Shown here piece after piece: positions 18,498 to 27,262 of a stretch of 64,000 bases of DNA (positions within the stretch are counted from its first letter, which is position 1; the number at the start of each line of letters is the position of its first letter). The DNA is from Sulfolobus sp. E5-1-F. GTDB taxonomy: Archaea; Thermoproteota; Thermoprotei_A; Sulfolobales; Sulfolobaceae. The DNA lies in the NCBI RefSeq assembly GCF_009601705.1, contig NZ_CP045687.1, forward strand, positions 2,392,001 to 2,456,000, read 5' to 3'. A program made the translations under genes and the position numbers. The notes beneath the pieces are model-generated. The model was not told the DNA's origin. It did no database searches and saw only the letters and a program-made list of their open reading frames with translations.

Positions 18498-19439
18498 CTT
18501 GTAAACATCAAGGGCTGCATTTAAATCCCTCAAGGCTATTTCGGGGGGCATAGGTACTTCAGTATCGTTTTTAACTGAATTTATAAACCCTCTTATTTCC
18601 TCCTCTATTGGATTCGTCTTTTCAACCTCTATTCTTTCCTCTCTACCATCAATGTTTAATATGAGATCTCCGAAGGGTTTTCCTGCAACTCTCGTATTCG
18701 GATCTTCTATAATACTTCCATTTTTACCGTAGATCTCAAAGGCAGGTACTTTTGGCGGATTTGGAGTTGACCAACTATATAATAATAGTCCTAGGTGTCC
18801 TTTTTTAAACTTAAAAGTTGCTAACGTCAGATCTTCTCCTTCTATCCCAGAGAAATACCTTCCACATATTCCCTTAACGCTTTCATATTCTCCTCCTAAG
18901 TTAAGTAATGTATCTATGAAATGAACTCCGCCATCTATGAGTGCTCCTCCTCCCATTTTCTCCTTTTCTCTTCTCCATCCCTTTGGCTGATACAAATGCG
19001 TTGATCGCACAACTATTAGGGATAAGTTCTCTAATCTGTATAAAAGCTCCCTCGCCTTTCTAACTGATGATTCGAAGTAGAATTGTTCTAAAACCATGAA
19101 TTTCCTTTTAGTCTCTTTTGCAGTATTTATTAATCCCATAGCCTCTTCTATTGTCCTCGCTATTGGCTTCTCCAACATTAAGTGTTTTCCTGCTTTCATC
19201 GCCTTTACTCCCACCGAGTAGTGTTGGTCATGGCTTACTAGTAAGTCAACTATGTCAACATCTGATTTTAAAACGTCTTCGTAATTCGTAAAATATCCCT
19301 TGGCGTTAAATTCCTTTACACATTCCTTTGCCTTCTCCTCATTTCTGCTGAAAACATAATACTCTATTCCGTTTATATTCTTCATAGCTCTTAAATGTAC
19401 TTTCCCGAAACCGTCACACCCTACTACAGCAATTTTCAT
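18480..19439 (-). CDS. Gfo/Idh/MocA-family oxidoreductase
   Basis: This 319-residue member of the sugar/inositol dehydrogenase family has an N-terminal nucleotide-binding motif VGCDGFGKVH (a variant of GxGxxG), the lysine motif LEKPIART and the C-terminal GGALIDGGVHFIDTLL, which carries the catalytic Asp and His. The length is at the short end of the family but complete. It is transcribed away from the ABC transporter gene across 95 bp. Substrate unknown, probably a monosaccharide. Confidence 0.86.
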   Translation of the reverse strand: MKIAVVGCDGFGKVHLRAMKNINGIEYYVFSRNEEKAKECVKEFNAKGYFTNYEDVLKSDVDIVDLLVSHDQHYSVGVKAMKAGKHLMLEKPIARTIEEAMGLINTAKETKRKFMVLEQFYFESSVRKARELLYRLENLSLIVVRSTHLYQPKGWRREKEKMGGGALIDGGVHFIDTLLNLGGEYESVKGICGRYFSGIEGEDLTLATFKFKKGHLGLLLYSWSTPNPPKVPAFEIYGKNGSIIEDPNTRVAGKPFGDLILNIDGREERIEVEKTNPIEEEIRGFINSVKNDTEVPMPPEIALRDLNAALDVYKSCGYS

Positions 19440-19534
19440 AGTCTTATTGTTTAGTTTCTTAAATATTTAAACATTACCTTTTATCGTATGGTAATAGAAA
19501 TCTTTTTAAGTTAAATCAAAAAATAAGGCTATTC

Positions 19535-22129
19535 GTGAAGAAAGCATCTATAGTGACGTCGAAGTTTAAGGCTGAAGTTAAGACCGATTTGGACAAGGAA
19601 TTGAATTTGAGAGAAGAGTTAGTTAAAATTGATGGTAATAAGGTGTCAGTTTTTGACGGTGATAAAGAGGTGTTTAATGCAGATAATATAGTAAAGCTTT
19701 CTTTGGAGACAGGTATAAGTGTGGACAAATTAATAGGCTATACTTCTGATGGTAAGGAAATTGAAATCGCTTATTTTACTAAAAGAAAAGAGGAATTATT
19801 CAAGAAGGTTATTGATGCGTTTAATAAGGGAGAGCAAATAGAGGTAAAGGAGGAGGAAAGAGAGGAGGGTGTAAGAGTTAGTGTAGGTACATTAAGATGG
19901 CTTTGGAACATTGCGTCTAAATATAGAAAGACCATGATATTTGGTGCTATTCTCTCCTTAATCACTACTGGTCTTAATCTGGTCCCTCCATACTTACTTA
20001 AAATATTGATTGATAGTGTATTATTATCGCCCTCTCACTCTTCCACGCTTTTCATCAACATTATAGTGTATCTAATCGTATCATATTCCGCATTAGCCTT
20101 ACTATCTTCTATTCAGAATAGAACACTCAACAATCTAGGTTCTAGAATAATAAACGATTTAAGGGAAATATTATACAAACACGCAATTAATCACGATTAC
20201 TCTTTTATAGAGAGGATATCTCCTAGTAGGATACTCTCCAGACTTACCACTGACGCGGGAAACACTAATTGGCTATTGGTTTGGGGATTGCCGACACTTG
20301 TTACAAACCTATTTACGATAATTGGGATTGGAGTGATTTTATTTACATTAAACCCTACGCTAGCTACTTTCATATTAATCCCAGTACCCGCGATAATATA
20401 CTTAATAATCTCGTATAGAAGAAAGTCACATAGGCTTTACCATAGAAATTGGAGGAGAAGTGCTGATATTACTTCTAGAATAAATGATACAATACCAAAC
20501 TTTCTAGTTGTTAGATCTTTTTCCAAAGAAGAGTATGAGTCGAAAAGGCTAAGGGAAATGCTGAACAAGCTTTACGAATCCAGTGTTGCGATCAATAAAA
20601 TGAACTCCTATTACTGGCCCTTAATGGGATTCATAGTAAATCTCTCAACTGTGTTAATTTGGTGGGTAGGAGGTCATGAGGTAATCTCTGGAGTTATAGA
20701 AATAGGTGTAATAACAGCGTTTATAGCCTACGTTTCGCAGTTTTACGGACCAATAAATAATTTAAGTAATGTTTTACCATTTATACAACAGTCTTTAACA
20801 TCTGCGGAAAGGATTAGGGAAGTATTAGAAGCTAAACCTCAAATAGTAAACCCGGAAAAGCCTAAGAGACCCAATATGCCTGCAGAGATACGCTTCGAAC
20901 ATGTTTACTTCGGTTATGATCCGCACTTCCCCGTTATTAAGGATATTAATATTGAAATAAAACCTGGAGAGAAAGTTGCAATTGTCGGTAAAAGCGGTTC
21001 CGGAAAGAGTACAATAGCTAAACTACTACTGAGGTTCTATGACGTTAATGAGGGTAGAATTCTAATTGATGGGATAGATATTAGAGAAATAGATTTAAAT
21101 TATTTAAGAAGGAAAGTGGCTTACGTACCTCAAGACGTCGTACTATTTGATACCACAGTAGGATATAACGTGGCATACGGTACAGATAACGTAAGCGAGA
21201 TTGACATAATTAGAGCGTGTAAGATTGCCAAGATCCACGATGAAATTGTTAAGTTACCATTTGCTTATGATACTATTTTAGGGGAAAGGGGAACTTATCT
21301 ATCAGGAGGGCAGAGACAGAGATTAAGTATTGCTAGGGCAATTATAAAGAATCCAGATGTGTTAATATTTGATGAGGCGACTTCCAATTTGGACGTTACA
21401 AGTGAAAGAGAAGTTTACGAGACAATGATGGATGTCTCTAAGGGTAAGACGGTTATAATGATCACGCATAATGTGCATGAGGTTATGAACTCAGACAAGG
21501 TTATAGTACTAAATAACGGCAAAGTGGTGGAGGAAGGAAAACCAATTAAGTTATTAAATAAGAAAGGTGAATTTTACAAAATGTTTAAGGAACAAATTAA
21601 TGAGGAAAATATCTTTGCTAGGATGAAACACAATAATGAAGAAGAAGAAAAAATCATTGTAAACCTTATTGATATTAATAGCGTTAAGATAACGCAATCT
21701 ACTAGGAGAAGTACCGTAAATGTTATTTATGAAAGGAAGGTGTATCGGAATTTAGTTCCAAAAATGCTATTTCCTATAACTAAACCCACATTTATAGGTC
21801 TTTATGATGAGAACGGTAAGGAATTATTCTTGATAGAGGATTATACTAAATTAGAAGAAAACTCCCGTAAAATGTTAGAGAATGCGTTAGCTTATAATAA
21901 TTTAATATTCCAGGTTAAAAAAATAAACGAGATTAATATTAAGGGTGACCAATTAGAATGGGACGTGGAAACCAATAAAGGTTCAATAAAGGTATACACA
22001 ATAGGAAGGAGAAACGTAGTTGTTCTAGATTCTAAGGTGGTTTTGATCGATAAAAACGATAATCTTTACGAGATTGATCTGGATAAAATAGATAGGAAGA
22101 GCTTTAAGATATTGACTGAGACTGTTTAA
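19535..22129 (+). CDS. ABC transporter (fused membrane and ATPase domains) with C-terminal DUF1854 domain
   Basis: This 864-residue half-transporter is of the exporter type. An unusual N-terminal domain (about 1-115, soluble) precedes a six-helix ABC membrane domain (about 133-420). The ATPase domain has Walker A GKSGSGKS (about 486-493), signature LSGGQRQR and Walker B VLIFDEAT (about 608). The last 150 residues (about 715-864), with blocks PITKPTFIGLYDENGKELFL and WDVETNKGSIKVY, match my memory of DUF1854. In bacteria that domain accompanies the so-called cyanophycin-metabolism-associated ABC transporters. It starts with a GTG at 19535. It probably works as a homodimer. The substrate is unknown, and the gene stands alone among sugar genes. 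Confidence 0.88.
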   Translation: MKKASIVTSKFKAEVKTDLDKELNLREELVKIDGNKVSVFDGDKEVFNADNIVKLSLETGISVDKLIGYTSDGKEIEIAYFTKRKEELFKKVIDAFNKGEQIEVKEEEREEGVRVSVGTLRWLWNIASKYRKTMIFGAILSLITTGLNLVPPYLLKILIDSVLLSPSHSSTLFINIIVYLIVSYSALALLSSIQNRTLNNLGSRIINDLREILYKHAINHDYSFIERISPSRILSRLTTDAGNTNWLLVWGLPTLVTNLFTIIGIGVILFTLNPTLATFILIPVPAIIYLIISYRRKSHRLYHRNWRRSADITSRINDTIPNFLVVRSFSKEEYESKRLREMLNKLYESSVAINKMNSYYWPLMGFIVNLSTVLIWWVGGHEVISGVIEIGVITAFIAYVSQFYGPINNLSNVLPFIQQSLTSAERIREVLEAKPQIVNPEKPKRPNMPAEIRFEHVYFGYDPHFPVIKDINIEIKPGEKVAIVGKSGSGKSTIAKLLLRFYDVNEGRILIDGIDIREIDLNYLRRKVAYVPQDVVLFDTTVGYNVAYGTDNVSEIDIIRACKIAKIHDEIVKLPFAYDTILGERGTYLSGGQRQRLSIARAIIKNPDVLIFDEATSNLDVTSEREVYETMMDVSKGKTVIMITHNVHEVMNSDKVIVLNNGKVVEEGKPIKLLNKKGEFYKMFKEQINEENIFARMKHNNEEEEKIIVNLIDINSVKITQSTRRSTVNVIYERKVYRNLVPKMLFPITKPTFIGLYDENGKELFLIEDYTKLEENSRKMLENALAYNNLIFQVKKINEINIKGDQLEWDVETNKGSIKVYTIGRRNVVVLDSKVVLIDKNDNLYEIDLDKIDRKSFKILTETV

Positions 22130-23194
22130 GGAGCCATTGTGGGATATCTATTTTTACTTCTCTACCCTCTAAGGCAGACTTATATATGCTTTCCAATATT
22201 ACTACTCCTATTGCGCCTTGTTCCGCCGAACATAACGGGTACTCTGGAAATCCTTTTGAAATAGAGTTTATTACAGTTCTCCACACCTCTCTATATACGC
22301 TTCCTCTTTGTGGCTGAGTTGAAGGGGTGCTTATGAAGAGTTCATCTGCGATATTCCTCATGAAGTTTAGCATCCCATTGTCTATATGTATTCCACCTTT
22401 ATCGCCTAAAGTCACGACCTCCATTTTATTTTCCTTTATATATGAAGCCCAACTCACCTCAATGTAGGCTGATATTTCGTCTCCTAAATTTAAGAAGGCT
22501 GAGCCGAAATCTTCTACCTCAACTTTGAAGTTAGGTAAATTGGGGGAAGGGTATACGGAGAACTTAGTTTTGTCATCAAGGAAAGCACTATATGTTCTCC
22601 CCATAACACTTTTCGGTAATGGGAAATCTGAGAGGAAAAGTAGTAAATCTATTATATATATGCGTACCTATGTCAAATACTGCCCCACCTTTTGCCAAAT
22701 CCTTATTTAATAAATGTTGGTGATGTAGGTATCCCTCTCTGCCTTATATAAAATCCTCTCATGTGGTATATTTTACCTACTTCACCCCCTCTTATCAATT
22801 TCTTAGCGATTAACATCGCTGGGTTAAACCTATTTTCATGGCCTACAACTAATATCTTATTTCTTTTCCTTGCAGCTTCTACTAGTGTTAAAGCCTCCTG
22901 AAATGAGGTAGCCATTGGCTTTTCCACATAAACGTTAGCATCATTATTAATTGCATCTAATGCTATAGTCGCGTGAAGACTATGGGGTACTGCTACTAAA
23001 ACTAGGTCTGGGTTTTCATTCCTTAACATTTCCTTATAATCTAAATAACCTTTACACCCAGTTTTTTGAGAGAAATCCTTCACCCTTTTTTCATCTATAT
23101 CCACACAGTAGTCGACTTTTATTCCTAGATCATTTAATGCTGGCAAATGACCAGTAGTTACCCATCCTCCTAGTCCTACAATTCCTAATTTCAT
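22104..23194 (-). pseudogene. Gfo/Idh/MocA oxidoreductase broken by two frameshifts
   Basis: The N-terminal part (23194 down to 22703) contains GIVGLGGWV and the lysine motif VEKPMATS. It stops at a TAA after GIPTSPTFIK. Continuing one base out of frame gives KDLAKGGAVFDIGTHI, the expected continuation. A second shift at a run of alternating A and T (about 22648-22662) restores LLLFLSDFPLPKSVMGRTY, which joins the downstream frame ending at 22104. The first shift is at a short A run (about 22706), the second at the TA repeat. Both are typical slippage sites. The reconstructed protein would be about 360 residues, a normal length. Either this is a real pseudogene or both shifts are sequencing errors. 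Its 3' end overlaps the ABC transporter gene by 26 bp. Confidence 0.8.
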
Positions 23195-23546
23195 ATCTAA
23201 CCTTCCATTATTGTATTTAAAAACTTTATTTGAAGAGCATTATGGAAAAATAAATAGATCGTTTTTTCATATATTGCCATCTCACTCATCTTGAACCTAA
23301 TTGAGCTTGGACAATTTAAGGACCTCGAGGTCCATGTAAACTGAAACCTTTTTCAGTATGATGAAAGATTAAGACGAACTTATAGCTGAGGAGAGTTAGT
23401 TAAATAAACTAGCAATTAGGTTAAATAAAATAAAAAAGTTTATAAAATCATTGATCATTTAGCATAACTTAAGAATAAAAATGACTGATGCCCAAGAAAT
23501 CACAAAATATTTTCTATAATATAATGATGAAATAGCGTAGTTGTGT
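23195..23546. other. Intergenic region with a 14-bp palindrome
   Basis: About 350 bp without a supported gene. The only notable structure is the perfect palindrome GGACCTCGAGGTCC (23320-23333), GC-rich against AT-rich surroundings. It has no T-run on either side, so a terminator is unlikely. A C-box-like ATGATGA at 23358 was considered and rejected as a C/D RNA. Confidence 0.45.
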
Positions 23547-24680
23547 TTAAGAAACCTCTTTTATTTTCAAATATAATACTGACATTAGCATCCTCATAAT
23601 TCCTATCCCAATTAACATGACGTTTATTGCAACGGTTAAACTAAACCAATCTGAAGTAACATTTAACATTAAACTAGAAATGGTTGAACCTAAAAGTGCA
23701 GCAATTCCATTAAACATGTTATAGAGAGCTATATTGATCCTCTTCTCGTAATAGTCAGAGTGGTCAAATAGGAACGCAGTGTAGGAGATTGAGGCCGAGT
23801 TTGTAAACCCAGAAACAAGATTAGCGATGTATATCTCATAAGGTGTGGTGGAAAACGCATACGCCAGTGGGAAAGTTGCTAAGGCAAATCTACCAAAGAA
23901 CATAACGAATTTTCTATGCCTATCAACCAATCTACCCACGAGTCTTTGTAATGCCAACGTGGAAGTTCCACCTGTAACGTTAATTATGGCTACTTGAAAT
24001 TCGTCCATATGGAACTTATATACTTGAGCCAATGGGAAAATTGGCCACGCCATTGACCATACAAATGTGAAGATGAAGTTAGTTAAGATGAATTTCCTTA
24101 CTTCAAGATTTGATGAAAACAGTCTTATACCATTTCCTCTTGCAAACTTAGCATCAACATCGGAATGGTAGATTACGTAAGCGTTAAAAACGTATATTAA
24201 GCCTGCAATGATAAAGAAGTACCGCATTAAGTCTAAATTATTACCTACGATAAATCCAGTTATTAACGTGGCTATTAAACCGCCTATCGAAGCGTAAAAA
24301 TTATAATAGGCTAGAGTCTTTCCCCTTTGAGTTGTACTTATTTTATCCAAAATAAGTAACCAACCGAAGTTTGCGGCACCAAGACAAGCAGTTATAATAG
24401 AGTAGACCAATACGAAATACTCATTATATATTGCGTAAACTCCTACTAATATCCATAATAAACCTCCAAGTAAACTTCCAGTTACAATTAGCTTTTTGGC
24501 TTTTATGTACAAATTTGCTAATGCATATTGGATTATTCCGGGGAATGCAGTATTAGCCGAGGATACTATTGCCAATAGCGCACCCGTTATCCCATTAGAT
24601 GCTGTAAAGAAGGATACAAAGGGATTTACGAGACTAATAGCCAAATTGTTCAACAATGAGTAGAGTCTCAATGGCTTCAA
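23547..24680 (-). CDS. Major facilitator superfamily transporter, paralogue of the LacS-linked MFS
   Basis: This 377-residue protein has about 12 membrane helices. It matches the protein at 13718-14854 along its length, including the shared block [14 protein letters not shown]. The start is a TTG at 24680. An in-frame TGA lies three codons upstream and no ATG is available, the same start type as its paralogue. It stands between the broken oxidoreductase gene and the molybdenum hydroxylase gene on the same strand. Likely a sugar or sugar-acid permease; the substrate is unknown. Confidence 0.76.
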   Translation of the reverse strand: MKPLRLYSLLNNLAISLVNPFVSFFTASNGITGALLAIVSSANTAFPGIIQYALANLYIKAKKLIVTGSLLGGLLWILVGVYAIYNEYFVLVYSIITACLGAANFGWLLILDKISTTQRGKTLAYYNFYASIGGLIATLITGFIVGNNLDLMRYFFIIAGLIYVFNAYVIYHSDVDAKFARGNGIRLFSSNLEVRKFILTNFIFTFVWSMAWPIFPLAQVYKFHMDEFQVAIINVTGGTSTLALQRLVGRLVDRHRKFVMFFGRFALATFPLAYAFSTTPYEIYIANLVSGFTNSASISYTAFLFDHSDYYEKRINIALYNMFNGIAALLGSTISSLMLNVTSDWFSLTVAINVMLIGIGIMRMLMSVLYLKIKEVS

Positions 24681-24758
24681 TAGAGGTCATAAATGAGATT
24701 AATAGTCTAATCTTTTAAAGTTATTCCCTTTAATATTTTTGGAAAAAACATATAATGA

Positions 24759-26930
24759 TTAGCTATTTAAAAGTTTTAAAATTAATTCTGGTTTAATTGG
24801 CATTGTATAGATGTTTTTACCAATAGCGTCCTCTACAGCATGAAGGATTGTTGGAGTTGCTGCTATGGTCGGTAGTTCTCCTATTCCCTTGGATCCTAAT
24901 GGGGTGTCTGATTTAGCTAGACCTAGAGACTTCCATTCAACCTTTACAGATTCCATAGCGGTAGGTATAACGTAGTCAGAGAAGTTGGAAGTTACTAGTG
25001 AGCCCTCTTGTGAGTAAACAGCCTCTTCATATAGTGCCTGGGAAATACCTTGAAGCGCACCTCCATGGACCTGACCCTCAGCTAAAAGCGGATTTACGAC
25101 AACTCCCACATCGTCAAACGCCTTGTATTCTAATACTTTTACGAATCCAGTGTCTTTATCAACCTCTACTAGTGCCATGTGTAGTCCATAGGGTGAAGTA
25201 TAAGGTCTGATTGTATAAGAGTATTCCTCCTCTGGATATACTCCCATACGTAATGCCTCTCTAGCGGTATCAGCTAAACTCATTTCGCCCTTTTTATGAT
25301 AGAACTTTCCATTTCTATACTCTATCTCCTCTGGCTTTACACCTAACTTTTCACCTACAACTCTAAGCAACTTCTCTTTTAATCTTATTGAGGCTTCATG
25401 CACTGCAGAACCTCCAACTGTTAAAGTTGTACTTCCACCCGTTAAACCACCATGGGATATAAGGTCCGTATCTCCCCATAGTACATCAACTTGGCTTACA
25501 TCAACATCAAATACCTCAGCCGCTATTTGTGCAAATGCAGTAGCGTCTCCTTGACCATGTGGAGTAAACCCGCTCACAACTTGAATCCTACCATTAGGTG
25601 TAAGTTGTACTCTAGCAGTACCAGTTCCGAAGGACGCTATCTCCGATACAATAGCTACTCCCACTCCAGCCAACTTGCCCTTAGCCCTTAACTCATCACG
25701 TTTTCTTAAAAGCTCTTGATAATAAGGTTTAGCGATTTTTAACATCTCTCTGTATTTTCCACTATCATAATACATTCCAGTTGGAGTATTATAGTGACTT
25801 ACTTCATCAATTATATTAACCTCTCTAATTTCAAATTGATCAATACCTAAAGCTCTAGCTCCAAGGTTCAGAATTCTCTCTATGAAGTATGTGGCCTCGG
25901 GTCTACCAGCACCTCTATATGGACCTATAAATGTCTTATTAGTAGCCACACCAAGTACCTTAACCTTTAGGGCATTAACCTTATATCTACCAACTAATAA
26001 TCTAGCTGCCGTAGTTGCCATTCCGAAGGAATCCTCATAAATCTCAGCTATTGGGGCACCTAAATCCATGATCAAAGTTCCTTCTATTCCCAATAACTTA
26101 CCCTCCTTATCAAAGGCAGCCCTAAACCTTAATCTCATGTCCCTTCCATGATTTGTAGACATAAACTCTTCAGTCCTAGTATTGAACCATTTTATGGGCT
26201 TCCCAGTAATAACTGCTAAAAAGGATATTAGAACTTCTTCTGGATAAATATAGATTTTACTACCGAATGCTCCTCCAACAAATGGCTGCATTACCCTAAC
26301 ATCATTTACTCCATACTTTGATAAGAATTGTAAAAGAACATCCTTTAATCCAAATACGTTCTGCGTACTGCTCCATACCGTCAGTTTCCTTCCGTCAAAG
26401 TAGGCTACAGCACCCCTAGGTTCCATTGCTGATGGAATCACTCTTTGGTTTACGATCTCAGCTTCAACTACTTTATAAGCGTTTTTAAATACAGAATTTA
26501 CATCCCCTATCTCTACGTTATCCTCTGATACAATATTTGAGCTCAAATCGCTTTTAGCCTTTTTAACGTTTTTCAACGCCTCCTCAACGTCAGTAACAGC
26601 AGGTAGTGGTTCATATTCCACTTCAACCTGTTCAGCTAAGTCCCTAGCCTTATATTCATCTTCAGCTAGAACAACGGCTAATGGTTGTCCTTGGTAAATA
26701 GCTTCTTCTTTAGCCAATCCCATTATATCTGGTAAATCCTTAGCGGTGTAGCATAACGCACCTTCCGGACATCTCACGCTTTTTATCTTAGCATGTGCAT
26801 ACTGGCTTCTTATAAATACTGCGTAAAGTGTACTCTTGAAGTCAATATCGTATACAAATCTCCCTCTTCCGGTAATTAATGGGGGATCTTCTATTATCCT
26901 CTTAACTGCCCTTCCTATTTCTCTGGGCAT
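24759..26930 (-). CDS. Molybdenum hydroxylase large subunit (aldehyde oxidoreductase / CO-dehydrogenase type), orphan
   Basis: This 723-residue catalytic subunit of the xanthine oxidase family carries the molybdenum-pterin cofactor. Motifs: MEPRGAVA, GGAFGSK, GPYRGAGRPEA (the position of the active-site loop, without the CO-dehydrogenase Cys), GHGQGDAT-type Moco contact, and the catalytic Glu in GSKGIGELP near the C-terminus. Length is normal. In Sulfolobus the related glyceraldehyde oxidoreductase works as three subunits (large Mo, medium FAD, small Fe-S). Here no medium or small subunit gene is adjacent, so it must borrow partners encoded elsewhere or be unpaired. It would oxidise aldehydes such as glyceraldehyde produced from sugars. 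Confidence 0.88.
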   Translation of the reverse strand: MPREIGRAVKRIIEDPPLITGRGRFVYDIDFKSTLYAVFIRSQYAHAKIKSVRCPEGALCYTAKDLPDIMGLAKEEAIYQGQPLAVVLAEDEYKARDLAEQVEVEYEPLPAVTDVEEALKNVKKAKSDLSSNIVSEDNVEIGDVNSVFKNAYKVVEAEIVNQRVIPSAMEPRGAVAYFDGRKLTVWSSTQNVFGLKDVLLQFLSKYGVNDVRVMQPFVGGAFGSKIYIYPEEVLISFLAVITGKPIKWFNTRTEEFMSTNHGRDMRLRFRAAFDKEGKLLGIEGTLIMDLGAPIAEIYEDSFGMATTAARLLVGRYKVNALKVKVLGVATNKTFIGPYRGAGRPEATYFIERILNLGARALGIDQFEIREVNIIDEVSHYNTPTGMYYDSGKYREMLKIAKPYYQELLRKRDELRAKGKLAGVGVAIVSEIASFGTGTARVQLTPNGRIQVVSGFTPHGQGDATAFAQIAAEVFDVDVSQVDVLWGDTDLISHGGLTGGSTTLTVGGSAVHEASIRLKEKLLRVVGEKLGVKPEEIEYRNGKFYHKKGEMSLADTAREALRMGVYPEEEYSYTIRPYTSPYGLHMALVEVDKDTGFVKVLEYKAFDDVGVVVNPLLAEGQVHGGALQGISQALYEEAVYSQEGSLVTSNFSDYVIPTAMESVKVEWKSLGLAKSDTPLGSKGIGELPTIAATPTILHAVEDAIGKNIYTMPIKPELILKLLNS

Positions 26931-27262
26931 GTATTAAGATATATTCTTTGTTTATAAAAGCTTTATTACAATAGGGCTATTCGTAATACATATCTCGGTA
27001 AACTTAACAAGTAAAGGATAACTATATTAACCTATTCAAAAGAGTTAAAACCTTATCTCTTGAAAGGGAGGCTAGGGCAACTCCCCATTAAATCCCCATA
27101 ACCCCTTTATTACCCCATTTGCCCTAGCCTTATCCCATGGTTATACATTGAAAATTTATGCTTAAAAACTTTACTTTCATCATACTAAGCAAAAAGTACA
27201 TATTCTATAATTATAGTATAGAAACTCTAAACTTATCAATTATATCATTTAATGTATTATTT
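26931..27262. other. Intergenic region with a 62-bp inverted-repeat unit
   Basis: About 330 bp with no gene. The central structure is the inverted repeat at 27069-27130, listed separately. The rest is AT-rich, and the left part includes the molybdenum hydroxylase promoter. Confidence 0.45.
27069..27130. repeat. 12-bp inverted repeat with C-rich interior
   Basis: AGGCTAGGGCAA (27069-27080) and TTGCCCTAGCCT (27119-27130) are exact reverse complements. The 38-bp interior holds four CCCC runs. The C-rich interior with CCCATAA resembles the left end of the IS200/IS605 element at 7181-7200, so a tiny relic or a non-autonomous element is possible. A strong RNA hairpin between two same-strand genes is the other option. 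Confidence 0.5.

Noticed and set aside
23341-23390. C/D-box small RNA candidate (ATGATGA at 23358 and CTGA at 23386)
   Set aside because: Only one C-box-like and one D-box-like element at the wrong spacing (21 nt), with no C'/D' pair or terminal stem.
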